A stretch of 64,000 nucleotides of DNA from Tubulanus polymorphus (lineage: Eukaryota > Nemertea > Palaeonemertea > Tubulaniformes > Tubulanidae), in NCBI RefSeq assembly GCF_964204645.1, contig NC_134025.1, positions 30,472,001 to 30,536,000 of the forward strand, in the 5' to 3' direction. The first letter of the stretch is position 1. The number at the start of each line of letters is the position of its first letter. Shown here piece after piece: positions 25,077 through 39,400 of this stretch. The position numbers were made by a program, and so were the translations under genes. The notes under the pieces are model-generated. The model was not told the DNA's origin. It saw only the letters and a program-made list of their open reading frames with translations, and searched no databases.

Positions 25077-25435
25077 ATACAGCATTCCCAACACTACCGA
25101 GTTCCCTGATTCTCATCTCGGTGAAATATTTACAGCAGTCTCAACGCTACCGAGTTCCCTGATTCTCATCTCGGTGAAATATTTACAGCAGTCTCAACAC
25201 TTAACGAGTTCCCTGATTCTCATCTCGGTGAAATATTTACAGCAGTCTCAACGCTACCGAGTTCCCCGATTCTCAACTCGGTGAAATATTTACAGCAGTC
25301 CCAACACTACCGAGTTCCCTGATTCTCATCTCGGTGAAATATTTACAGCAGTCTCAACACTTAACGAGTTCCCTGATTCTCAAATCGGTGAAATATTTAC
25401 AGCAGTCTCAATGCTACCGAGTTCCAACTGAGTAA
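25077..25435. repeat. About 53-bp minisatellite in the GCC1 3' UTR
   Basis: Six to seven units built on accgagttccctgattctc, tctcggtgaaatatttacag and cagtctcaac, with alternating gctaccg and acttaacg variants. The array lies between the GCC1 stop and its poly(A) signal. Each unit has complementary accgag/ctcggt, giving a small hairpin. Confidence 0.85.
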
Positions 25436-25736
25436 GGTGCAGTTTACTGTATTCGCTGTTCAGAAATGGACAACGAATTTATTCTGTATTAAATACAATG
25501 TTTTTCTGGCCAGTAATTTTAAATATACAATTGTTAATTGTTTCTAGTCAATAACCAGGACTCCGCCGACCTTCATAAACTGTTTAAATTGATTCTTGTT
25601 AAACGTGTCTTCCATTAATCATTCTGTATGTGTTGTGGGTATATGGGGTGGTAGTGTGCTATATCTCCTAAAGAGGGAGTCGTATTCGGGGTGGTGTTTT
25701 ATGTATAACCTCTGTAACCTCTGATAAGAGAAGAGA

Positions 25737-25742
25737 AATAAA
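25737..25742 (+). terminator. GCC1 poly(A) signal
   Basis: AATAAA about 730 nt after the stop codon, beyond the minisatellite and just before the convergent NDUFAF7 3' end. Confidence 0.6.
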
Positions 25743-25807
25743 TCTATTCCATGTTAACAATAAATATTTCATTTAGAAAAGAATAATAACATTGTTATTT
25801 AATGATC

Positions 25808-28664
<2,857 letters not shown>

Positions 28665-28775
28665 TGATTCACACTCTCAGCTTACTCTTCTAGTTAGGGC
28701 TACACCTGAAGTTCAGACGTTCTAGAAAATAATCATAAACATCATTGTTAACATTGCGCTGCAAGTAGACTGACT

Positions 28776-29209
28776 ACGGAAGCCCCTAGGTGACATACGA
28801 GATAACTTTTTCACAATTTCAACTTATTAAGTCGAATTTCGACATAATAAGTCGAATTTCGACTTAACAAGTCGAATTTCCACTTAATAAGTCGAAATTC
28901 GAGATAATAAGTCGAATTTCGACATAATAGGTCGAATTTCGTGTTAATTAAGTCGAATTTCGAGTTAATTAAGTCGAATTTCGAGTTTTATTTTCATGTC
29001 GAAATTCGACTTATTAAGTCGAAATTCGACTTAATTAACACGAAATTCGACTTATTATGTCGAAATTCGACTTATTAAGTCGAAATTCGACTTATTATGT
29101 CGAAATTCGACTTATTAAGTCGAATTTCGAGATAATAAGTCGAATTTCGTGTTAATCAAGTCGAATTTCGAGTTTTATTTTATCTCATATGTCACCTAGG
29201 GGCTTCCGT
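28776..29209. mobile_element. 434-bp foldback element filled with palindromic repeats
   Basis: Terminal inverted repeats of 30 bp (one mismatch) start acggaagcccctaggtgaca and lie at 28776-28805 and 29180-29209. The flanks carry a direct ACT on both sides (28773-28775 and 29210-29212), fitting a 3-bp target duplication. The interior is about 25 copies of a self-complementary motif (aagtcgaaattcgactt type), in one orientation to about 28985 and the opposite after a ttttcatg centre. It is non-autonomous with no ORF; a 3-bp duplication suggests PIF/Harbinger or CACTA mobilisation, not proven. Confidence 0.75.
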
Positions 29210-30410
29210 ACTAATTACCTGATCTTCATAGTGTATTTATTCGGTTTGAATCTACCTGCGTTACACGAGAATAAACTGTATTGAATTGGAAGGGTTTCCT
29301 AGCCGGCAGGGAATTCCAGAAATGCGGGCATACTAAATACCGCCAGGCGCCGTCAGACACCGCAAGGAACCGTCTGAAACCGTCCATCCAGAAACCGATG
29401 CCGAATCACGTGGTCATACTAAACACCATCAGGAAATTAAAAAAGAATAGAATATCTTATAGTACAATCAACACTACTGAACACTACTGTGTAAATTCAG
29501 TAATAATTGGCAATGAATTCACCTCCAAAAGATAATTGACTATCTAATTCTGGTTGTTTTAATTTAAATTCCTCAGTAAGCAGCAAGCCCGATGATTCTT
29601 TTCCTTTGCTTTGATGGAGAAGTATTGACGAATGTCGATGACGGGACAGTGGAAACGAGTTTGGGACAATGAAAATGAAATACTCAGTCAGTGATAACGA
29701 CTTTGCCTCGGCAAATAGTAACTGTTGAACTATTGATTAGTTCAGCTAAATTTGTTATAGTTAGAACTTGGCCTAATCGTTGATGCCGTTTATAATCCCG
29801 GATGGGGCTTATACCAACGGTCCAAGGGAACGTCCGGACCCCCTTGGACCCCTCTTAATTTATTGGTGTCGTGAAATCCCTAGCGAAAATAAGGGTGCAT
29901 GATCACCCAAAGGCGTTCCAGGAGAAAATGCTGTAATCGATGACTGAATTCCTCAATTAGTATCATCGGAGTGTTTGGCGGCGTCCGGGTCTAAGTCACC
30001 GCTCCGTTTAAAAGGATAATTTAATTCTGTGTTTATTATTTGACTGTAACCCTCTAAATCGAACTCGGTTTCATGTTTTTGTCCTTTCAGCAGGCTACGT
30101 AATTAGGACCCCAGACGAACGATCAGGACCGGAACAGACTGAAAAAACCAGGCGACGCTAAATTCGAGAGACGAGCTGTTGAGAATCGAGTAATTTATTT
30201 CATATGGCCTGAAGTTCCACAATATTGTATAGCTGGCTACTGGCGCGTATTCAACGCGGCAGTGGAACCTTCTATAAGCTCTCAATTGAAATTCAATTCA
30301 ACAATAGAGACACAATGGCGGTTTTTCAGAGTTGTTGATGTTATTCTGACACGCGTCATTGAATACGTCACCGGCTGACCACTGTGTACTCAAGCATAGG
30401 CCATTCACCT
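29210..30410. other. Gene-free stretch with dispersed repeat fragments
   Basis: 29281-29410 is rich in ccgtc/ccgcc words and matches, inverted, the right edge of the window (63790-63875). 30245-30275 (gcgcgtattcaac and cggcagtggaac) matches 8373-8410. No exon was recognised. Confidence 0.45.
29285..29410. repeat. Dispersed repeat fragment, inverted copy at 63790-63875
   Basis: In complement this reads gacggtttcagacggttcc, then tgcggtgt and a tail ending in ggaattccctgccgg; the same words occur in the same order on the plus strand at 63818-63874. Confidence 0.5.
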
Positions 30411-30548
30411 TAACACAATAAGAGGTATTCATTGTCACAGTTATAAAGTGATATTAATTCAGAATCTAAATCGTCGAACAATTCGACTCTTCCGTAGATA
30501 CTACTCTCCGGGGGGATATACACGGAACCTAAAAGTAGATCTTTATCT

Positions 30549-30896
30549 TCATTTAACATTTTTTTTATCAAATTTAAGCCAGTGAATTAGTTTACTCGTT
30601 TTCTTCTCCATGGTTACATATTTTTTCAGTACCTTTTTTATAAGAATGACAATTCCACCTGACCGTCTCACTGATAGATTTGTTCGGTTGTTCACATATG
30701 GGAAAAATCCAAGTTTTTCACTGAAGTCATTCAGCCAAAACTCGTCTGAACTGTCTAGTTTTGTCTCGGTGAGAATTACTATATCGTTACAGAGTAGAAG
30801 ATCAATAAATTCATCGTATTTACTTTTCGATTTAAGCCCGCAAACATTTAAGTTCAACAGTGATATACTAGGGGTGTTTCCACTTTTTGTATCCAC
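30549..30896 (-). pseudogene. LINE ORF2 endonuclease fragment
   Basis: A 115-codon open frame with the apurinic-endonuclease-type pattern NLNVCGL...VILTETKLD...SGGIVILIKK. The Asn and the Glu of the ILTETK motif are the usual catalytic positions. It ends at a premature stop followed by the next piece of the domain in another frame. A nuclease relic of the element described at 30410-32121. Confidence 0.75.
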
Positions 30897-30953
30897 CCAA
30901 TCCTATTCCGCGTTCATCTCTAGTATTGCCCGTTCATTTTCTAAGGCGGCACT

Positions 30954-31092
<139 letters not shown>

Positions 31093-31365
31093 TTCACGGA
31101 CGGAAGGAGGCCTGGTGGCGGCCTATTGGTGTCCGGCTCGTTTGTTGATTAGTATTGGTTAGGTGACAGGGTTTCCATAAAAAGCTCTCTCACTTAGTAA
31201 TCTTTCATTAAAAATAATTGGTATATTTATTCATTACTAAAAGATTAAATTATTTATAGAGTTGATTGGTTGAATTTTATAAGAAAAATCTGATCAGTCA
31301 TGATTTTGGCGTAGTTCATTTGGTAAGCCATACACGCTTGATTTCTAGCCATTTTGTAGAATTTG

Positions 31366-32121
31366 CTACAGGGAGAAGGTTTTATTCGGTCCATAAATAC
31401 GAGTGTTGTTAGTGTTATTCTGAAAAAGGTAAAGGAAGTGCGTGTGGCCCATACTAATGCTATCGGGTCCAGTGTTTTCAGTAATCACGCTGTCGGTCGA
31501 TGTCGATGCTTTCGCTTTCTTAGGTACTTGTTTCACCCTCTCTCGTCCGCTATTATTTTGCTGCTGTTGTGTAGGGGTTTCTTCCGTGATATCTTCGGAT
31601 GGGGGTCCCTCGCGTTTTTTGTCGTCTTTTCTTCTAGCTGTTTCTACCTGTCTGCTCGTATTATCTTCTTTGGTGTTATAAAGATTAGTATCGGTGTAGT
31701 TATTATCGGGCTCTTGGTTGTTGATCAATCGACCGTTGCTAGCCATTTTTAGGTTTTTTCCACCAGGTATCATGTGTAATAGTTTACGGGTGTTAATTTC
31801 GTGAAGGCGCTCTATATGAGATTTGCTGCTTCTGAGCCATACATCTACGAATTTCCTGTTATTTTTCAGTTTACGCTTAGCTCGCAGTATTTCGATTTTA
31901 ATGTTTTTGTTCTCGAATGCTAACTTGACGAGTGGTGGTTCCTTGGTTGTTCGTTGTCTGAGTCTAATACACTTTACAATTTTAGGGGCAGGTTCTGCAA
32001 GCAGGGAGAGCATTTCGGTACATACATTGTTCAAGTTCTCGTTTTCTTCCATTCTGAGCCCAGAAATAATCACACAGTTGTCGGGGTCGTCTAGAGGATC
32101 TCGCTTTATTCTGGAATTCAC
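31366..32121 (-). pseudogene. LINE ORF1-like fragment
   Basis: 251 codons; RRM-like N-terminal half with IVKCIRLR and PPLVKLAFENKN, C-terminal half polar, Gln/Lys/Asn-rich. It starts without ATG at the left of the open frame. LINE ORF1 proteins of this class bind RNA. It belongs to the decayed element at 30410-32121. Confidence 0.7.
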
Positions 32122-32189
32122 TTCTATTTCACTTCACTTCTCCATGGTTGTGGGCCATAGACGTTTCTGTTTTAGAGTCTATGGTTGGA

Positions 32190-32231
32190 CCATGGATGTA
32201 TAAACTCAAGTTTATAGTTTGGCATCCATGG
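32190..32231. repeat. 42-bp hairpin
   Basis: ccatggatg at 32190 pairs with catccatgg at 32223-32231, and an inner tataaact/gtttata pairs as well, giving a nearly continuous stem. It sits at the left edge of the LINE 5' region. Confidence 0.5.
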
Positions 32232-32311
32232 TTGGACTCGAAGCCACCCCCGCATTACAATCTGAAACATAAAAAAGAATAAAATACTTGGCCTAACCAG
32301 AATGATTGTTT

Positions 32312-32380
32312 CCAGCCGGGTTCGAGACCGCGACCGTCAGTTCTTCAGACGAGCACACTAACCACTGGACCATAGACCCG
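32312..32380 (-). repeat. tRNA-derived SINE-like fragment
   Basis: The minus strand has a perfect pol III A box (TGGTCCAGTGG, 32363-32373) and a near B box (GGTCTCGAACCC, 32318-32329). The 5' GGGTCTA is not matched by a 3' acceptor strand, so it is not a working tRNA gene; it looks like the head of a SINE. Confidence 0.55.
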
Positions 32381-32639
32381 TAGACAGAGGATTTTAAGTT
32401 TAGTTTTGGCTATGCAACTTTGTATGGGTCTGCGATTTTCAGAATAAATCGCCAACAGTTTTTCAAACGGATGAGCAAACAACAGCTCTAGTCGGGTTTA
32501 CTGAGGACACATCATAATGATTATAAATTTTATTTAATTCGTCGATTTGATCGAAATACTTTTGGTAGCGTTAATCGGGTTCGAATCCCATTAGAAAATT
32601 TTGACTTTCTACACTGGGCGCGAATATCAGCACTTTTCA

Positions 32640-32720
32640 TTGGTCAGGATAATGACGTCACACTGTCAGTATAAAAACCCAGGTCAGCTGATCCCTCCTT
32701 CCAGTTCGGCCATTTTTCAG
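32640..32720 (+). promoter_or_regulatory. CRE plus TATA promoter and non-coding first exon
   Basis: A perfect TGACGTCA palindrome (32653-32660) lies 10 bp upstream of a TATA box (tataaaaa, 32670-32677). About 25-30 bp further is a pyrimidine start-like ctccttccagttc, and a good donor cag|GTAAGC follows at 32720/32721. The layout is that of a regulated RNA polymerase II promoter with a short first exon of about 20-25 nt. It feeds the gene with coding exons at 33443 and 39390. Confidence 0.65.
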
Positions 32721-33442
32721 GTAAGCGAACGTCATCCATTTTATTTTATTTCTTTCGATGGAATTTATTTATTAATCTTACTTGTAAATTGGATACATAC
32801 CCCTTAGGTTTCGCATACGGTTTTACGTAAGACAATTTCCAAAGTTCCGAAAGTTCGGATTATATTATATAGGTGTTTAATTATGACATTTCCATTGTGA
32901 CGTTCTTTTTGCTCAAAATTGCCCAAATGGCATTTTAAATATTTAGAAGTAAATAATGAAGACGTTATTGTGATTTTATTGAGGAAATGGAAATTGATAA
33001 AATTTATTTATGAAATTTTCGGAAGCAGTTTTTCTGCTGTTCAGATCTACGCGCTAAAGCGGCTAGTTGACATGCCTAGGTGTAATACACAGACAGCTCA
33101 GTCTATTCAACCATGACTCGAATCCATAGAAACCTTTCATTCGAAGCGTCGTTCAACTTAATTCTGGTGGCTTCTATATTTGATATTTAGAAAATTATGA
33201 TACCCAATAATTTAACGTTAATTATTATTATTACTTAATAGAAACTCGATTTAGCTATTTCTTAGAGTCAATAATTTTCGATTTTCTTGATTTTAATAAG
33301 ATTGTTTTTACATTGCAGTAGCAGCAGCAGCATCAACAGCAGCAGTTAAAAAAGCAACAGTTATAAAAGCAACAGCAGCAGTACAACGACAACTACAACA
33401 ATTACAACTTCAACAATTAAAACTTGAACTTCAACTTTGAAT

Positions 33443-36400
33443 ATGTCTACAAAATATGACCTTTTTTCGGGACTGTTGAAGCTGGTTCGCGCCGAGGTGC
33501 TGACTCTAGACCCTGAAACCCTCGGCGCGTTTTTTGATTTGAGTAAGTACAAAGTCTACTTCATCAATCTCAATTAGTTCATCTTGGGTATCTCAAATTC
33601 TCGATTATTTTTGATGAACATCTCAAATTATTTGATTTCCAACATCTGAAATTATTTGATCTCAAATCTCCGCATTATTTGATTTCCTAAATCTCAAATT
33701 GTCTAAATCTCAATTATTTCGAATATCATCAATTAAAAAATCTAATATCATCTAATGTCAATTTCTTTAATTCTCTTTTTAATTTTGGAAAACTCTTAAA
33801 CTTAATTGAATTTGCTATCGAATCTATGGTGAATTAAGTTTGAATTGAATTGAATTGAATAGTGAGTAGAGGCTCTGGTGGATGAGAATTAACTCGAGGA
33901 AGTAACTTCATTTCCTGGTTTCGGTTCCAAATATTGTCCAAATTGTGAAATGTTCATCAGGTTATTCATATTCCAGTCAATAGAGATAAGTTACAACATA
34001 AATAATTTAAACTGTGTAGGCCTCCAGACCAATGCATTTCATAGAAAATCCTGATTTATGTTTAATAAATCAAGTAATTGGACTGCGCGGTTCAGTCCAT
34101 TTAGTCAGGAAGCAGACTGCAGTTTTGTCCTTATTTTTATCAGTAACTGGACTGCGGTGTAGTCCATATTTTAGTCACTAACTGGACTGCGGTGTAGTCC
34201 ATATTTTAGTGGACTACGGTTTAGTCCATATTTTAGTCAATAACTGGACCGGGTTTAGTTGATAGTTTAGACAGGAACCGGATAGCTGTTAAGTCCCAGA
34301 TACCCGTCACATTATGGGACCAACATTTTAGATACCGCTGAAAAGTAGCACTAGTATTTACGTTACTTTTGTTTTTCTCTGCGACTCCAGGGTCCGAAAA
34401 CATGTGATTTTCTTTTTTTATTAATCGTTCATCAATCGTCAGGAAATTCAGGATCACTATTTTTGATTTATTGGTTAAACTTTGTTCCTCGTATCTCAAG
34501 GTAGTTGCTCAAAACAGTTTGAGATCCGGAGATTATGGCAGGAAGGAGGTATACCTCGCAACTGCTATCATTCAGCTAACTATTCTAAAGCCACACCCAC
34601 TCAATGTTCATACTAGATCTAAACTAAGGATATGATGTTTGATACGAATGTCATACACTAGCTCGGCTCATAGTCCGAATCTTCATCGTCTAATTGTTGG
34701 CGAATCCTAGATATTGCGGCCGTGCGGCAAATACAGTTTACACACGATTTATTTCTAACGGATTCATTATTACGGTCAATGGTTGGTGCCTCGTTAGGTA
34801 CTGAGTCTTATACAGTGAGTTTACTCAGTATCCGGACCACAGTTTACTCAGTATCCCGACCACAGTTTACTCAGTATCCGGACCACAGTTAACTCAGTAT
34901 CCGGACCACAGTTTACTCAGCATCCGGACTACAGTTTACTCAGTGTCGGGACCACAGTTTACTCAGTGCCGGGACCACAGTTTACTCAGTATCCGGACCA
35001 CAGTTTACTCAGCATCCGGACCACAGTTTACTCAGTGTCGGGACCACAGTTTACTCAGTATCCGGACCACAGTTTACTCAGCATCCGGACCACAGTTTAC
35101 TCAGTATCCGGACCACAGTTTACTCAGCATCCCGACCACAGTTTACTCAGTATCCGGACCACAGTTTACTCAGCATCCGGACCACAGTTTACTCAGTATC
35201 CGGACCACAGTTTACTCAGCATCCGGACCACAGTTTACTCAGTATCCGGACCACAGTTTACTCAGCATCCGGACCACAGTTTACTCAGTATCCGGATGAC
35301 AGTTTACTCAGCATCCGGACCACAGTTTACTCAGTATCCGGATGACAGTTTACTCAGTAACGGAACTGTGTGATTCATTTTGTTCTGAGACCAGATTTTA
35401 TTAAATTTCCTAGCTTTTCTTCAGATCATCTTCACCCGTCAAGGGATTCGAACCTACTAAGTTAAAGCTGTTCCCCGAACCCCTTGACCTCACGAGTCGT
35501 TGGAGTCGTTACTAGCCGACCAGAATCCGGTCGTACCAATCACAGCGCTTGTAACAAACGACAGTAGACTTCTGTTGGTTTTCCATTTAAATGGACCAAT
35601 CAGCGAACGTTTTTCCGAACAAGGAAGTATTTTGCAAATCGATATATGACGTCATGCGCAACGGCGAGGATGTCTTCAGATAGGCCTACCCTTTGACTTA
35701 ATGTTTTATTTTTCAGAATTCTTTTATTTTCTTAAAGTAAAAAGTATTTCCTCTACCGTTATCCAGGCCTGACATTTATCTAGGTCTATCCTGTTTTACA
35801 TCTTACAAGTTCGACAGTGACATTTCATATTGTTTTTTCTGTAAACGGCTGCAGCTGTATTTATAGTGAATTATTCCACTGAATAATTCTATACTTGAAG
35901 GGTAAGTAGTGACTTATTTGAAATACTTAATGAATTCATGTGAAATAGGCCTAATTCTAAATATCGTTTATTGTTCGCTGTTTAATGATGTTTGATTTTT
36001 ATAGATAAAAATCTTACTGTAATTTGTAGTGAATGGATTTGATTGTATGAAGTTGCAGTAGTGAACAGTGTCGTCTGAAATGGTTTTTAACCCCTGATGG
36101 TTGTTTCTGAAGGTACAGTAGTGGACAGTGTCACGTGAAATGGTTTTTACCCCTGGTGGTTGTTTCTGAAGGTACAGGTGCGGGTAGTGTCGAGTGAAAT
36201 GGATCTTACCCCGGCAGTTGTTTCTGAAGGTACAGGTGCGGGTAGTGTCGAGTGAAATGGATCTTACCCCTGGCGGTTGTTTCTGAAGGTACAGGTGCGG
36301 GTAGTGTCGAGTGAAATGGATCTTACCCCTGGTGGTTGTTTCTGAAGGTACAGGTGCGGGTAGTGTCGAGTGAAATGGATCTTACCCCTGGCGGTTGTTT

Positions 36401-39400
36401 CTGAAGGTACAGGTGCGGGTAGTGTCGAGTGAAATGGATCTTACCCCTGGCGGTTGTTTCTGAAGGTACAGGTGCGGGTAGTGTCGAGTGAAATGGATCT
36501 TACCCCTGGTGGTTGTTTCTGAAGGTACAGGTGCGGGTAGTGTCGAGTGAAATGGATCTTACCCCTGGCGGTTGTTTCTGAAGGTACAGGTGCGGGTAGT
36601 GTCGAGTGAAATGGATCTTACCCCTGGCGGTTGTTTCTGAAAGTAAAAGTTTAAGTTTTTTTGATTGATGATGAAAATACAGAAAATACAGAAGAAATTT
36701 GAATGAAATTTTTCGTGTCCATTTTCTGTTTGTGATGAAATGAAAATGAATTAGACTTACTTAGCAAAAACCATATAGGGAAATGTACAGTACTCGAAGG
36801 AAATATCACAATTTTTCGAACTAAAATTCGGTTAAAATTCATTTTACAAAAACATATTTTCAAATGTATCGCATTTTATTGTATTTTTTGCCCTTAATGA
36901 TACTGTAGACTTCGCTTAAACTGGTAGATGGTCTATATCTGGTATAATCTGTTCAATTCGATGAAATAAAGATGAAATGTTGTTTTTATGTTTTGCCTTT
37001 TATGGTATTGCTCTGTTCGATGATAATAAAAATAATAATATTATGTGTCTAATAAAGCCCTAAATCCAGATGCTGCTCAGAGCGCTTTACATTTTCGGTT
37101 TTATTGCCGCAGCCATTTAATAGTCTCCGGGGTGAAGTAACATCCGAGCAGCCGCTAGGCGCTCAGGGGTCCTCTATCGGGCCAGGTACCAATTTACTTC
37201 TGGGTGGAGAGAGGAAATGAGGATAAGTGTCTTGCCGGGGACACAATGGTAATGTACAGGTTCGAATCCATGACGACCTGATTTCCCAGAACGCTTCCCA
37301 TATCCCATAAATGTTCACTTCATTTCCGTTTGTTCTCTGCCTGAACCGGTAAACTGTAACGGCTGTTCGCCTATATTATAGAATACGTGTATGTACTATC
37401 AACCTTCTATCTCTGTTAGGAAAAATACATAAAAACATAAGAACATCTTTATGTATTTTAACTGTTCGTGATTAGGCCTTATGTTCTATTAATGCACACG
37501 CATGACTGGTCATAATTTCCATTATGCAGGGACGTCACAAGTGAACTGAATCGGAGGAAAATGTTGCGGGATAAAGAAACATGAAGTTTGTAGGGTTTGA
37601 CCCTTGGAAAATTTTGGTGGTAATTTTTCTTACTGAAAGTGACGTCCTATGGAAATGAGCTAATTTGCATAAATTATAATCGGTGACCTATTTATTTGAT
37701 AACCCCCTAAATTTCTTGTATCAAAATGAACAAATCGGGTATATACCCCTCAGCTAACAGCTGACAATGGAATATTCCATGTCTACGGTCAGAAATATGA
37801 ATTATATGGGTAATTATAATTAGAAAATGAGCTAATAATTAAAAATCTAAAATCTAATCAGATTGTATAAAATACAAAGAACTTGATAATTTTGACCGCT
37901 ATTAGGCTCAATAAATCTTTTCATCAATTGATTTTTGCAATTCTTAAAAACCGGTGCCTAATAAGGTAAAAAATAGAAGGTGCCAAACTGTAGCGGATTA
38001 GGCGGAGGCTACTGTATGATGAATATCAGCTGAAATGGTTGTGCATGGAATTTTGTTGATCTGAATAAATGAATGGCTGCTGTATGATGAATTATACATT
38101 CTAGGTGAGTTATGTAATGAATATGTGGAGTACCGATAGGCCTATTGCTGACAATGAATATTCTATTGGGAATAATGAATTACAGCCATTTATGGTTATA
38201 GTTAAATATTGTTCTTCAAAATGAATGTTTTTTATTTGTAGTGAGTGTTGTTTCTGAAGGTGCAGTAGCGGGCAGTATTGTGTGAAATGGTTTTTACTGG
38301 TTTTAGATTCAGCGAAGTGAAATTATTTGTGTCGTTTTTCTGTTTTAATTCATGCTGTAAATAGTTTAAACAATAAAATATTAAAAAATCAGTCATATTT
38401 TTATCTTCATTTTTGAGAAAATTCAGAAGAAAATATAATATGTACACACTTGCCTCATGTTCAGAGGAAATGAAATGCAAGTTCTCCCACTTACCGTGGA
38501 TGGAGTGTGGCCCTGTATGCAATAAAAAAGTGTTCTGCAAAATAATTGAATACATTTCTGAAGTTTGGACACATTTTTCACTCGTCCATTCAAAAAGTAA
38601 TTACTGAATAAAAGGAATTATCGATTAATTTTTTGTTGATACAGCGCGACATCTGTTGTTTTAAATTAGATCTTTTATCGTTGCAAAGTTTCCATTTCAA
38701 TTGGTTGATAAATGAAAAGTTATCATGCGTGTTATTCCAAAGAGGTTCCCAGATTTTGAAACCAGGGTCATGGGTAACAATTCCATTCATTATAATGTAT
38801 AGTTTTTGTCACCTGGAACCTGGTACGTCATCACCCCAGAAAAAAAAATCAAGTGTATTTTTGATTCATGATTTGCTACCAAAATTGATTGTCAAGGTAA
38901 TGGTAGGATGTAATTTATTACAATCAGTAGTTCCATTAATGAATTAACAAAAGTGTACCCGTCCACGTACAGGGTTGGTTCTGAAATATGTAAGTATATA
39001 AGACATAAAAATACCTTTATAAAATGTGTATTGAAAGATTCAATCATCAGCCTCACTGATGATATACTGTCGACTTATCGTTATTATGTAATGGATGATG
39101 CAAATCATGAAAGCGGTTAAAAGTGTAGTTACAACGGAGTTAGTTGTACAACCGTATCGTACAACCAGTGACATGATCACTTCTCGCAAAATAAGCTTAC
39201 GATCGCTTTCAAACGTTCAAATGACCCTTCTTACCCAACTCTCTTCGTTTTTTCCATCACATCACATTCACCTATTGGATAACTGCATTATTTTATAGGT
39301 TACTATTTACAAATATGATAATCATATGCGAACTTGTCATTTATGTGTAATATGCATGATCCTTAATGTTTTTTTTTTTTTCATTCCAGATTTGGATATA

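Noticed and set aside
32312-32380. Functional tRNA gene on the minus strand
   Set aside because: A and B boxes are present, but the acceptor strands do not pair and the T-arm has an insertion; better explained as a SINE head.
34943-35373. Repetitive 118- and 135-residue ORFs (QFTQYPDHSLLS type)
   Set aside because: They run through the 23-bp minisatellite in several frames at once; no start context, splice site or homologue supports them.
35425-35510. tRNA gene suggested by ggttcgaatccc on the minus strand
   Set aside because: No A box at the right distance and no cloverleaf could be drawn; at most a decayed tRNA-derived fragment.
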